A stretch of 64,000 bases of DNA from Streptomyces caniscabiei (lineage in GTDB: Bacteria; Actinomycetota; Actinomycetes; Streptomycetales; Streptomycetaceae). The stretch spans positions 1-64,000 of the forward strand of contig NZ_JABXWI010000006.1 of NCBI RefSeq assembly GCF_014930365.1, written 5' to 3'. Below the pieces are notes generated by a model. The model saw nothing but the letters and a program-made list of their open reading frames with translations, was not told the DNA's origin and made no database searches. A program made the translations under genes and the position numbers. Positions 16,401 to 23,867 of the stretch are shown piece by piece (positions within the stretch are counted from its first letter, which is position 1; every line of letters begins with the position of its first letter).

Positions 16401-16858
16401 CGCTGGACGGGTCCGGGCAGTTCAAGGTGCCGGCGGGCCCCGCGACCTACCGTCTGACGACGTCCATCTCCCGCTCCGCCGACCTGGCCAGGGCCTCCTC
16501 CCGGATCGACGCGAGCTGGACCTTCAGGTCGCAGAAGACCGCGAGCGACAGGAAACTCCCGGTCTCCACCGTCCGGTTCGGCGCCCCCTTCCTGGGGCTC
16601 GACAGCACCGCCCCGGCCGGCACCGAGGGCACCGTCCGCGTCAGCGTGCAGGGCGCGGCCAGGGGCGCCAACCTCAAGTCGCTGACCGTGTACGTGTCCG
16701 GTGACGGGAAGAAGTGGACGAAGGTGGCCCTGAAGAACAGCAGGTTCACCCAGAAGACCCCGGCCGCGGGCAGGAGCGTCTCCCTGCGAGCCGTGGTGAC
16801 CGACAAGAAGGGGAACAGGTCGACGGTGACGATCCACGACGCGTACTTCGGCAGGTGA
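13466..16858 (+). CDS. secreted subtilisin-like serine protease (S8 family), 1130 residues
   Basis: Signal peptide at residues 1-39 (RRHVKRAR, hydrophobic core, ASA-type site), prodomain about 65-225, catalytic domain about 230-510 with D252 (VLDTGID), H287 (GHGTHVA), oxyanion N380 (AAGNEG) and S462 (GTSMATPHVAGAAALL). The remaining 600 residues are beta-rich domains, probably Ig-like. The PRR-like insert between Asp and Ser is short, as in many Streptomyces secreted S8 proteases. The TTG start is supported by GAGGGGGAG just upstream; a GTG four codons later would be too far from it. An 18-bp perfect tandem duplication at 13607-13642 repeats TLAGPD in the mature N-terminus, ahead of the prodomain. 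Confidence 0.9.
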   Translation: MRRHVKRARTAATALASAVVVTAGTALGTTAGMTGPASAISGHTTGTTLAGPDTLAGPDTRGAGAGVSHRITLVTGDRVLVDAEGRVLGLERAKGREGVPVQLRRADGHTYVLPADAARLIATGRVDRRLFDVTVLNRSATRSSQQQGLKLIVGYSGTAAGARADVRDAGDTEVRRTLKTLNADAVLTPRDDAAELWKAVTDADGTTATGVANLWLDGVRTVRLDTSVARIGAPKAWKAGFDGKGVTIAVLDTGIDTTHPDLKGRVRAAKNFSASPDTTDKYGHGTHVASIAAGTGAKSKGRYRGVAPGAELLNGKVLSDEGYGDDSGIIAGMEWAAEQGADVVNLSLGGGDTPEVDPMEAQIDKLSAEKGILFAVAAGNEGDGPRTVGSPGSAAAALTVGAVDDQDRLAPFSSRGPTADGRIKPDVTAPGVAVTAAAAPGSVIEEEVGQKPEGYLTISGTSMATPHVAGAAALLKQQHPDWTYAELKAVLVASAKGGPYTPFEQGSGRIRVDRAIKQRVVADPVSVDFGVQEWPHTDDKPVTRKLTYENLGGKAVTLTLSVTGTAPNGKPAPAGFFRLGAKKVTVPARGRASVKVTVDTRFGGRVDGAYSAYVVAQGGGQGVRTAVAVQREEESYDVTLKMIGRDGGPAAHHMLDLTGVAGLAQDTWFTPYDKDGTVELRVPEGTYIFNAGIVVDPKDYGKGVAWLSRPKLTVDRNTSLVLDARKTEPVNITVPDTGAEPAFAAPEFTLRVGGGGYTFGWLLDTYEGFRTAHLGPPVTGDRLSQNWVGQWTEGDTEQWAVATGGEVAKLATGFTKRWKKGELSTVRTGLGSSAAGKTGAVIPWAWLPGSFGSPAVGVPQPLPGTRTLHLSAVRGVKWSLDFEQYGAEDEQGFPLLDAYYTTGDSHTFKAGRTYEQTFNVGVVGPRIAGFHGIRRDGNTLYGLLPMFADGRGHAGASFYEKVTTVLHRDGRKLASGEDALDGSGQFKVPAGPATYRLTTSISRSADLARASSRIDASWTFRSQKTASDRKLPVSTVRFGAPFLGLDSTAPAGTEGTVRVSVQGAARGANLKSLTVYVSGDGKKWTKVALKNSRFTQKTPAAGRSVSLRAVVTDKKGNRSTVTIHDAYFGR
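13607..13642 (+). repeat. 18-bp in-frame tandem duplication
   Basis: Two identical copies of ACCCTGGCCGGCCCCGAC head to tail, encoding TLAGPD twice in the protease, between the signal peptide and prodomain. Confidence 0.9.
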
Positions 16859-16904
16859 CGGACGCGCCCGTCATAGGCAGGGCGGCGGCGCCGTGGCCGG
16901 GTGG

Positions 16905-17825
16905 TTACGGTGTCGCCGTCGACGCGCGCGTCGCGTCCGTGCCCCAGCTGGCCAGGAGACGCAGGGCGTCGGCGGAGGGGGAGCCCGGTTCGGCGTGGTA
17001 GGTGATCAGGCTCTGCTCGTGGTCGTCGGGGAGGTGGAACGTCTCGAAGGAGAGGGTGAGTTCACCGACCAGGGGGTGGTGCATGCGCTTCACCCCGTGG
17101 CTCTTCTCCTTCACGTCGTGCGTCGCCCACAGCCGCCGGAACTCCTCGCTCTTCACCGACAGCTCGCCCACCAGCGCAGACAGCAGCGGATCGTCCGGAT
17201 GACAGCCCGCGTCCATCCGCAGATAGCTGACGATGTCGGCCGCCTTCTGGTCCCAGTCGACGTACAGATCGCGGTAGTCGGGCCGCAGGAACACCATCCG
17301 CGCCCAGTTCCGGTCCTGCGCCGGCAGCGCCGACCAGTCGCCGAACACTGCCGCCGCCATCCGGTTCCACACCAGGATGTCCGAGCGCCGGCCCGTGACG
17401 TACGCGGGAATGCCGTCGAGGGTGTCGATCAGCTGCCGCAGGGCGCCCCGCACCTGCTGCGGCCTGACCGACCGCTTCTTCTTGTGTGCCTTCGGCTTCG
17501 CGAGATGCGTGAGATGGGCGTGCTCCGCGTCGTTCAGCCGGAGGGCGCGCGCGATGGCGTCGAGCACCTCCGCCGACACATTGCGCCCGTTGCCCTGCTC
17601 CAGCCGCGTGTAGTACGCCACCGACACCCCGGCGAGCTGTGCCAGCTCCTCCCGGCGCAGCCCGGGGACCCGGCGGTGCCGTCCGAAGGCCGGCAGGCCC
17701 ACGTCCTCCGGTTGCAGCCGGGCCCGCCGGGTGCGCAGGAACTCGCTGAGCTCGGCGCGCCGGTCCAGCGCCCCGGCGGCCTGTCCGGCCTGGGGGTCCC
17801 GCGGGGCTTCGGGCTGTTCGTCCAT
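16905..17825 (-). CDS. XRE-family regulator with MmyB-like ligand domain
   Basis: About 306 residues. N-terminal helix-turn-helix (about 15-80): RAELSEFLRTRRARL, VPGLRREELAQLAGVSVAYYTRLEQG, NVSAEVLDAIARALRL. C-terminal MmyB-like PAS-fold domain (about 110-280): ILVWNRMAA, NWARMVFL, VGELSVKSEEFRRLWATHDV, HHPLVGELTLSFETFHLPD. The MmyB family is known to bind fatty-acid-like ligands and usually controls a divergent oxidoreductase gene. Here the divergent neighbour is the alcohol dehydrogenase, with a 14-bp palindrome beside the start codon. Starts at 17825 and 17840 are both possible; neither has a ribosome-binding site. Confidence 0.88.
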   Translation of the reverse strand: MDEQPEAPRDPQAGQAAGALDRRAELSEFLRTRRARLQPEDVGLPAFGRHRRVPGLRREELAQLAGVSVAYYTRLEQGNGRNVSAEVLDAIARALRLNDAEHAHLTHLAKPKAHKKKRSVRPQQVRGALRQLIDTLDGIPAYVTGRRSDILVWNRMAAAVFGDWSALPAQDRNWARMVFLRPDYRDLYVDWDQKAADIVSYLRMDAGCHPDDPLLSALVGELSVKSEEFRRLWATHDVKEKSHGVKRMHHPLVGELTLSFETFHLPDDHEQSLITYHAEPGSPSADALRLLASWGTDATRASTATP

Positions 17826-17839
17826 ACGGCAAGTATTCA

Positions 17840-17853
17840 TGGTCGTACGACCA
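17840..17853. promoter_or_regulatory. 14-bp perfect palindrome, probable operator
   Basis: TGGTCGTACGACCA lies at the start of the MmyB-type regulator gene, about 150 bp before the divergent alcohol dehydrogenase. Its place suggests autoregulation and control of the neighbour. Confidence 0.55.
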
Positions 17854-18006
17854 CACGGGCCGGTGAGCCTGACCCCGCCAGTGGTAGGACCGGCAGACGT
17901 ACGCAAAGCCGTGACCTGGGTGATGCGCGGGATCTCGGGCAGGCTGGTCCTCGCAGCCGGCCGGAAGGCAGGCCGGATGCGGGACGATGATCAGGAGAAT
18001 TCCGGC

Positions 18007-19050
18007 ATGACCACCACTGTTGCCGCCTACGCGGCGCCCGCCGCCAAGGCTCCGCTGGAGCGCACCACGATCGAGCGCCGCGAGGTCGGTGAGTTCGACG
18101 TACTGATCGACATCAAGTACGCCGGTATCTGCCACTCGGACATCCACCAGGCCCGCGAGGGCTGGGGCGAGGCGATCTTCCCGATGGTCCCCGGCCACGA
18201 GATCGCCGGTGTCGTCGAGGCCGTCGGCTCCGGCGTCACCAAGTTCGCCGTCGGCGACAAGGTCGGCGTCGGCTGCATGGTCGACTCTTGCCGTGAGTGC
18301 GAGAACTGCCGGGCGGGCCTGGAGCAGTACTGCCTCAAGGGCAACGTCGGCACGTACAACGCCGTCGGCAAGGACGGCGAGCCCACCTACGGCGGCTACG
18401 CGGAGAAGATCGTCGTCGACGAGGCCTTCACCCTGCGCATCCCCGACGGCATCGCCCTCGACGAGGCCGCGCCCCTGCTGTGCGCCGGCATCACCACGTA
18501 CTCCCCGCTCAAGCACTGGAACGCCGGCCCCGGCAAGAAGGTCGCCGTCGTCGGTCTCGGCGGCCTCGGTCACATGGGGGTCAAGCTCGCGCACGCGCTC
18601 GGCGCCGAGGTGACCGTGCTCTCGCAGTCCCTCAAGAAGCGCGAGGACGGCCTGAAGCTGGGCGCCGACCACTACTACGCGACCAGCGACGAGGCGACGT
18701 TCAAGGAGCTGGCGGGCACCTTCGACCTGATCGTGTCGACGGTCTCGGCGCCCCTGAACCTGGACGCCTACCTCTCCCTGCTGAAGACCGACGGCGCCTT
18801 CGTCAACGTCGGCGCCCCCGAGGAGCCCGTCGCCCTCAACCTCTTCTCCGTCATCGCCGGCCGCAAGACCCTCGCGGGCTCCGGCATCGGCGGTATCCCG
18901 GAGACCCAGGAGATGCTGGACTTCTGCGCCGAGCACGGCCTCGGCGCCGAGATCGAGCTGATCCGCGCGGACCAGATCAACGAGGCGTACGAGCGGGTGC
19001 TGGCCAGCGATGTGCGCTACCGGTTCGTGATCGACACGTCGACGATCTGA
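18007..19050 (+). CDS. zinc-dependent NAD(P) alcohol dehydrogenase, YahK/cinnamyl type
   Basis: 347 residues of the medium-chain dehydrogenase family. Catalytic zinc ligands: Cys in AGICHSD near residue 42 and His in GHEIAG near 66. Structural zinc cysteines occur as CRECENCRAGLEQYC (about 98-112). Rossmann motif VVGLGGLGHMG near 180. The family reduces aldehydes or oxidises alcohols, usually with NADP(H). AGGAG lies 9 nt before the ATG. It is divergent from the MmyB-type regulator and is probably its target. A hairpin terminator is found at 19133. Natural substrate unknown. Confidence 0.9.
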   Translation: MTTTVAAYAAPAAKAPLERTTIERREVGEFDVLIDIKYAGICHSDIHQAREGWGEAIFPMVPGHEIAGVVEAVGSGVTKFAVGDKVGVGCMVDSCRECENCRAGLEQYCLKGNVGTYNAVGKDGEPTYGGYAEKIVVDEAFTLRIPDGIALDEAAPLLCAGITTYSPLKHWNAGPGKKVAVVGLGGLGHMGVKLAHALGAEVTVLSQSLKKREDGLKLGADHYYATSDEATFKELAGTFDLIVSTVSAPLNLDAYLSLLKTDGAFVNVGAPEEPVALNLFSVIAGRKTLAGSGIGGIPETQEMLDFCAEHGLGAEIELIRADQINEAYERVLASDVRYRFVIDTSTI

Positions 19051-19100
19051 GCGCGTCGGGTCGGACGGGGCGGTCGCGTCGTGTCCGGCTGCGGGTGAGT

Positions 19101-19168
19101 GGGGGCTGGTCGCGCAGTTCCCCGCGCCCCTCAAGCGGCACGGGGGCTGCGCCCCGTGCCGCTTGCCC
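19101..19168 (+). repeat. dispersed repeat, copy 2 (half copy) with terminator hairpin
   Basis: One arm only of the dispersed element (CGCGCAGTTCCCCGCGCCCC at 19111-19130), then a perfect 13-bp hairpin AAGCGGCACGGGG / CCCCGTGCCGCTT with a 6-nt loop (19133-19164). The hairpin probably terminates alcohol dehydrogenase transcription. Confidence 0.8.
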
Positions 19169-19260
19169 CTTGCGTGGTGCGGCCGGACGATGAAGGGGCG
19201 GGGGAGAGACAGGCGGCGCGACGCGATCACCACCCGGGGGGCCGACGAGGTGTGAGCGAC

Positions 19261-20103
19261 ATGCCCCTGCAGAAGACCCGTCCGGGCACGGTCCACAGAC
19301 TGCGCCCGGACATCCAAGTTCTCGCCGACAGCCTGGAGGTGCCTGGGATCGGGCACATCCCGGTCAACGCGTTCGTCCTGCTGTCCGACCAGCCGGTCGT
19401 GGTCGACACCGGCCTGGGTCTGCCCGACCGGAACTTCGTCGAAGTGGTCAGTTCGGTGCTGGATCCGAAGGACGTGTGCTGGATCTGGCTCACCCACCCC
19501 GACCGCGACCACACCGGCGGCCTCTTCGACCTGCTCGCGGCGGCGCCCGGCGCCCGGGTCGTGACGACCTTCGTCGGCGCGGGGATCCTCTCCTGCGAAC
19601 GCCCGCTGCCGCTTGACCGCTGCTACCTCCTGAACCCCGGCGAGACGATGGACATCGGCGACCGCACCCTCACCGGTTTCCGCCCGCCGCTGTTCGACAA
19701 CCCCGCCACCGTCGGCTTCTTCGACGACCTCTCCGGTGTCTGCTTCAGCTCCGACTGCTTCGGCGCGCCGCTCGCCACGGCCGACCTCGCCCAGGCCGGC
19801 GACGTCCGGGACGTCGCCGTCGACGATCTGCGGACCGCCCAGCTGCTGTGGGCCACGGTGGACAGCCCCTGGGTCAGGACGGTCGACATGGACAAGTACC
19901 TGGCGACCATGCAGCCGCTGAAGGACCGCAAGCCCGACCTGGTCCTCTCCACCCACCTGCCCCCGGCGGCGGGCATCACCGGGTCCCTCCTGGACACCGT
20001 CGCCACGGCCCCCGACGCCCCGTCCTTCACGGGCCCGGACCAGGCGGCCCTGGAACGAATGCTGGCGGAATTCGAGCCGAAGGGCGGCGGACACGGCCCC
20101 TGA
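19261..20103 (+). CDS. metallo-beta-lactamase-fold protein, flavodiiron/ODP-like
   Basis: 280 residues. The metal motif reads LTHPDRDHTGG, so the second ligand of the usual HxHxDH is Asp (HxDxDH). Flavodiiron (oxygen-binding di-iron) proteins have an acidic residue at this position, and the segment SGVCFSSDCFGA resembles their TSD-FG strand carrying the bridging Asp. A late STHLPP supplies a further His. It has no flavodoxin domain, so it would be a stand-alone ODP-like domain; a zinc hydrolase is the alternative. The ATG at 19261 has GAGG 10 nt upstream; the GTG at 19252 has it adjacent. Substrate unknown. Confidence 0.8.
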   Translation: MPLQKTRPGTVHRLRPDIQVLADSLEVPGIGHIPVNAFVLLSDQPVVVDTGLGLPDRNFVEVVSSVLDPKDVCWIWLTHPDRDHTGGLFDLLAAAPGARVVTTFVGAGILSCERPLPLDRCYLLNPGETMDIGDRTLTGFRPPLFDNPATVGFFDDLSGVCFSSDCFGAPLATADLAQAGDVRDVAVDDLRTAQLLWATVDSPWVRTVDMDKYLATMQPLKDRKPDLVLSTHLPPAAGITGSLLDTVATAPDAPSFTGPDQAALERMLAEFEPKGGGHGP

Positions 20104-20254
20104 GCGGCCGCGCGCCTCTCGCCGTGCCGCACGACAGGACCGGCGCGGAATCGCCCGGAGCCCTCGCGCGTTGAGGACGGTGGGCATCGGACTGGCGGCG
20201 GGGTGCGAGACGAGTACACCGGGTCACCGAGCTGACACGCATGGGAGGGTCGCG

Positions 20255-20767
20255 ATGACCGCGCAGACGCAGAGGGCCGTGCTGGCGGGCGGATGTTTCT
20301 GGGGAATGCAGGATCTGATCCGCCGGCTCCCGGGGGTGACGGCGACCCGGGTCGGATACACCGGGGGCGACGTGCCGAACGCCACGTACCGGAACCACGG
20401 CACGCACGCGGAGGCCATCGAGATCCTGTTCGACCCCGAGAGGACCGACTTCCGAGCGCTCCTGGAGTTCTTCTTCCAGATCCACGACCCGAGCACCAGG
20501 AACCGCCAGGGCAATGACATCGGCCTCAGCTACCGCTCGGCGATCTACTACGTGGACGACGAGCAGAAGCGGATCGCCGAGGACACGATCGCGGACGTGG
20601 ACGCCTCCGGCCTGTGGCCGGGCAGGGTCGTCACCGAGGTGGAGCCGGTCGGGCCCTTCTGGGAGGCCGAGCCCGAGCACCAGGACTACCTGCAGCGCTA
20701 CCCGGACGGCTACACCTGCCACTTCCCGCGCCCGGGGTGGCGGCTGCCCGCCCGCACGGAGGGCTGA
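20255..20767 (+). CDS. msrA: peptide-methionine (S)-S-oxide reductase
   Basis: Repairs oxidised methionine in proteins. 170 residues, standard length. The catalytic motif GGCFWG is at residues about 11-16; other blocks are TRVGYTGG, NHGTHAEAIEI, FFFQIHDPST and RSAIYY. A C-terminal cysteine in YTCHF is a possible resolving residue. GGGAGGG precedes the ATG. The stop codon lies in the first unit of a 29-bp tandem repeat. Confidence 0.95.
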   Translation: MTAQTQRAVLAGGCFWGMQDLIRRLPGVTATRVGYTGGDVPNATYRNHGTHAEAIEILFDPERTDFRALLEFFFQIHDPSTRNRQGNDIGLSYRSAIYYVDDEQKRIAEDTIADVDASGLWPGRVVTEVEPVGPFWEAEPEHQDYLQRYPDGYTCHFPRPGWRLPARTEG

Positions 20768-20835
20768 CCGCGAGAGCCCGCCCCCGCGAGGGCTGACCGC
20801 GAGACCCAGCCCGCACGAGGGCTGACCGTGAGACG
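20759..20835 (+). repeat. 29-bp tandem repeat covering the msrA stop codon
   Basis: GAGGGCTGACCG begins at 20759, 20788 and 20817, an exact period of 29 bp. The first unit contains the msrA stop; the later units repeat that TGA downstream. Confidence 0.85.
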
Positions 20836-20891
20836 GCCCGGCGGCCCGACGGCCCGACGGAAGGCGGGGCTCCGGAGCCGGCTGTGAACGA

Positions 20892-20928
20892 GCGGGCGGT
20901 ACCCGGAGACGTTCCGGGTACCGCCCGC
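20892..20928. terminator. bidirectional terminator between convergent genes
   Basis: Perfect 16-bp stem (20892-20907 with 20913-20928, beginning GCGGGCGGTACCCGGA) and loop GACGT. It serves msrA on the plus strand and the leftward membrane-anchored gene on the minus strand. Confidence 0.9.
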
Positions 20929-20954
20929 ACACCTGGGCCCGTGGGCCCGCCCGC

Positions 20955-22049
20955 TCAGTCGGCCGAGGACGCCGCCACCACCTGCGCCGAGGCGTTGCGG
21001 ATACGGCAGTAGTACTCGGCCATCGCCGCGCCGTCGCCCTGATAGCGCCACGGCAGCGCGTTGACGTACCCGTCGACCAGCTTGAACTGTTCGAGGGCGG
21101 CGTCGTCGCGGTCCTGGAGGGCGAGGTAGTACGCGAGCAGGTGCCGGAGTTCCGGGAGGCGGGGGTGGGTCGGGTCGGCCGCGGCGGCGTCCGCGAGACC
21201 GGCGTCCACCCGGCCGATCATCGTCGGGGTGCGGTCCGCCTCCGCGTCGTCCGACGTGTCGTGCTCGAAGTGCGCGATCAGCGGCAGGACGGTCAGCAGG
21301 CCGCCCAGCGGCGCGTTCGCCGCGGCGCGCTCGGCGAACTCCGTCGCCAGCTTCTCCGAGCCCCGCCACTTCGCGCACCAGTACTGCAACGCCGAGAAGT
21401 GGGCCTCGTAGTGGTGCGGCGCGCGGGCGATGATCTCCGCCCAGAGCCTGTCCATCTCCGCGTGCGGATAGCCGAGCCCGAGGGCGACCGTGATCTCCGT
21501 GACGTACGGCGTGGGGTCGTCGGGGTTCAGCAGCGCGGCCCGCGCGATCTCCTCCCGGGCGCGCTCCAGCATCCGGTGGAACCCGGCGAACTGCTCCTGG
21601 GTCGTGTACTTGGCCTTCTTCGCGCCCCGCAGGTTCCCGGCGAGGAACACCGTGCTGCGGGCGCGGACCACGGCCGCGTCCGGGTCGTCGGGGCGGTCGG
21701 CCTCCCAGGCGAGCAGCCACTCGTCGTCCTCGGCGGCGATGTCGGCGAGCAGGGCCGTCGCGCGGGAGCGCCGGTCCCAGTCGCGGCCGATGTCCTGCAG
21801 CAGCTTGGCGCCCGCCTTCCAGTCACCGCCGCGCACGGCCGCGAGCGTCGCGTCCCAGCCGGCGGGCAGAGCACCCGCGTACTCGGTGTTCTGCCGCTCC
21901 GCGGGCAGCAGCCCCATCGATTCGGCGGCATCCGGGTCGACGTCGCCGCTGGGGCGGAAGAACTCCTTGAGGAACACCCCGGCGATCCAGAGCCCGAAGA
22001 GCAGGGTCGGCACCGCCAGGACGGCCAGTATCCACAGCAGTACGGTCAT
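20955..22049 (-). CDS. membrane-anchored helical-repeat protein, unknown function (paralog A)
   Basis: 364 residues: one N-terminal membrane helix (about 3-27), then an all-helical soluble region of TPR-like character. It is clearly homologous to the protein at 23868-24986: both share a Pro-Tyr-x-x-Glu segment, a LWxxIxxRAP block, the YWCxKWxGS motif (here LQYWCAKWRGSEKLA) and VxGxVxALPW near the C-terminus. Its start overlaps the stop of the M48 protease gene by 4 bp (ATGA), so the two are translationally coupled. I do not recognise the family. An adaptor or substrate-binding partner of the protease is the simplest guess. Confidence 0.78.
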   Translation of the reverse strand: MTVLLWILAVLAVPTLLFGLWIAGVFLKEFFRPSGDVDPDAAESMGLLPAERQNTEYAGALPAGWDATLAAVRGGDWKAGAKLLQDIGRDWDRRSRATALLADIAAEDDEWLLAWEADRPDDPDAAVVRARSTVFLAGNLRGAKKAKYTTQEQFAGFHRMLERAREEIARAALLNPDDPTPYVTEITVALGLGYPHAEMDRLWAEIIARAPHHYEAHFSALQYWCAKWRGSEKLATEFAERAAANAPLGGLLTVLPLIAHFEHDTSDDAEADRTPTMIGRVDAGLADAAAADPTHPRLPELRHLLAYYLALQDRDDAALEQFKLVDGYVNALPWRYQGDGAAMAEYYCRIRNASAQVVAASSAD

Positions 22050-23686
22050 CGCGGGGCGTCCGTTTCTCTGGCGGCGGGGCCTTGGGGGCTGGGCAGCAGC
22101 ATGCGCAGCGGGCGCGTGTCGGGGTGGTCGGCGACGGCCGCCTCGATCGCGGCGCCGAGGTCGGTCTCGGTGCCGTCCGGCGCGGGCGCCAGCCGGGCCG
22201 CGGCCGGTTCCGACCAGGAGAACTCCCAGCTCAACCGGGAGTGCACGCTCAGCTCGGCCAGCACCATGCCCTGCAGCGCGTCGGCCAGCGCGGGCCGCAC
22301 GAACTCACGGAAGGCCCGGCCCTTCGCCTCGGCCGCCTGGTCGGACAGGGGCAGCCGCCGCGCCAGCTGCCACAGCTGACCGTCGTCGATCACCTTGAGC
22401 AGCGCGGCCAGTGTCGGGTGCTCCTTGGTGTACATGGCGAGCGCCCGGTGCAGTGGGGTGTCGAGGGAGGCGAAGTTCGCGACCATCGACCCGTCGAGCA
22501 GTTCCTGCCAGTCGCCGGTGCGCCGGAAGCGCAGCACGTCCTCGGTGAGGACCGCGTCCTCCAGCGCCGCGAGGGTCCGGTCGGGGTCGACGAGCAGGCC
22601 CAGCGCCGCGCCCCTGGCCTCGTCGGTGCGGCCGTCGGCGGGCAGCGCCTCGATCCGCTCGACCCGGTCCGCGATGGGCGGGTGCGAGTCGTACGGCGAG
22701 GCCGGCTCGGTCGGCAGGTCGGTGCGCAGGCCGACCAGTTCGAGCTGGCGGGCGGAGAGCATGCGCCCGTATCCGCCGAAGAACTCGCCGCGCGGCGGCA
22801 TCAGCCGGGCCTCGGCGCCGAGCGTGGCGTAGCTGTTCATGTAGAAGCCGAACGCCGCGTCCAGCGCCGGGATCTCGCGCAGCGCCGACGCGGTGGCGTC
22901 CCGGCCGGCGATGCGGGCGGACGCGAGGTCGGCGGCGTACTCCTGGCGGCGTGAACCGGCGAGGGTGGCGCGCATGTACAGCTTGGCGTAGCCGATGTAG
23001 ATCTTCGCCATCGCGCGATACGTGATGCCCGCGTGCCCGGTGTCGATCTCCCTGGTCTTCTTCCCCTTGGCCGCGGCCTTGGCGTTCTTCTTCTCCTGCC
23101 GGGCCCGCTCGCGTCCGGCGGTCCTGTCGGCCCGGTCCTCGAAGTGCCGGACGGTGCGCAGCACCTGGGACCGGCCGCGCACGGTGAGGGCGGCGAGGCG
23201 GGTGTCGGCGTTCGAGTAGTGGCCCAGCTCATGGGCGAGGACCGCGCGCAGCTGCGCCTCGGTCAGGCCCTGGAGCAGGGGGACACCGAGGTAGAGGCGG
23301 CGCGGGCCGGGGAGCAGGCCGAGCAGCCGGGCGTCCTCGGCGACCGCGGCGTTGACGTCGGCCGTCAGGACGATCCGGGAGGGCGCCCGGGTGCCGACCT
23401 GGTCGGCCAACTCCCGTACGGTACGCCACAGTTCGGGCTCGTCGGCCTCGGTCACCGGCAGGCCGGGCGGTTCCTCTCCCTTGGGCGTCCGCAGCATGAA
23501 CAGACCGCGGACCAGCGGGATCGCGAGCAGTACGGAGACCACGTACAGCTTGGCGGCGACGCCGGACGGAGCGTGCAGATGGAGCAGGTAGTCGGCGCCG
23601 GCGAGCGCCGCGAGCAGGATCACGCCGAGCAGATAGAAGCCGGCGAGCAGCACGAGGGCGCGCAGTGCGCGCAGGGTCGCGCCCAT
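22046..23686 (-). CDS. M48-family membrane zinc metalloprotease
   Basis: 546 residues. Two N-terminal membrane helices (about 10-35 and 46-66), then a catalytic domain with AHELGHYSNAD (H152, E153, H156) and a downstream zinc-ligand Glu in QEYAADLASARIAG. This is the HtpX/Ste24-like layout with an active site facing the cytosol or periplasm. A long C-terminal extension (about 330-546) is helical and has no domain I can name. A basic Lys/Ala-rich loop (RARQEKKNAKAAAKGKK) sits between the two zinc motifs. It is flanked by two paralogous membrane-anchored proteins and overlaps the downstream one by 4 bp. Confidence 0.88.
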   Translation of the reverse strand: MGATLRALRALVLLAGFYLLGVILLAALAGADYLLHLHAPSGVAAKLYVVSVLLAIPLVRGLFMLRTPKGEEPPGLPVTEADEPELWRTVRELADQVGTRAPSRIVLTADVNAAVAEDARLLGLLPGPRRLYLGVPLLQGLTEAQLRAVLAHELGHYSNADTRLAALTVRGRSQVLRTVRHFEDRADRTAGRERARQEKKNAKAAAKGKKTREIDTGHAGITYRAMAKIYIGYAKLYMRATLAGSRRQEYAADLASARIAGRDATASALREIPALDAAFGFYMNSYATLGAEARLMPPRGEFFGGYGRMLSARQLELVGLRTDLPTEPASPYDSHPPIADRVERIEALPADGRTDEARGAALGLLVDPDRTLAALEDAVLTEDVLRFRRTGDWQELLDGSMVANFASLDTPLHRALAMYTKEHPTLAALLKVIDDGQLWQLARRLPLSDQAAEAKGRAFREFVRPALADALQGMVLAELSVHSRLSWEFSWSEPAAARLAPAPDGTETDLGAAIEAAVADHPDTRPLRMLLPSPQGPAARETDAPR

Positions 23687-23867
23687 TGGGCAGGTTTCCC
23701 CCCACGGAAAGATCGCGAACGATCATGTATACGGTGAAAACGGTCGGTCTAGGACGTGTCCATGACCAAAGGTGTGAGGGGCGGAGTATTTCGCACGGAT
23801 GTGCGGAGTCGCAAGGGCTTACTGGAGGGCTCGACGTCTCACGAGGAGGGCTCGGCGATTCACGAGG

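Noticed and set aside
20759..20835. CRISPR array
   Set aside because: Period 29 with no unique spacers; the whole unit is tandemly repeated, and no cas gene is present.
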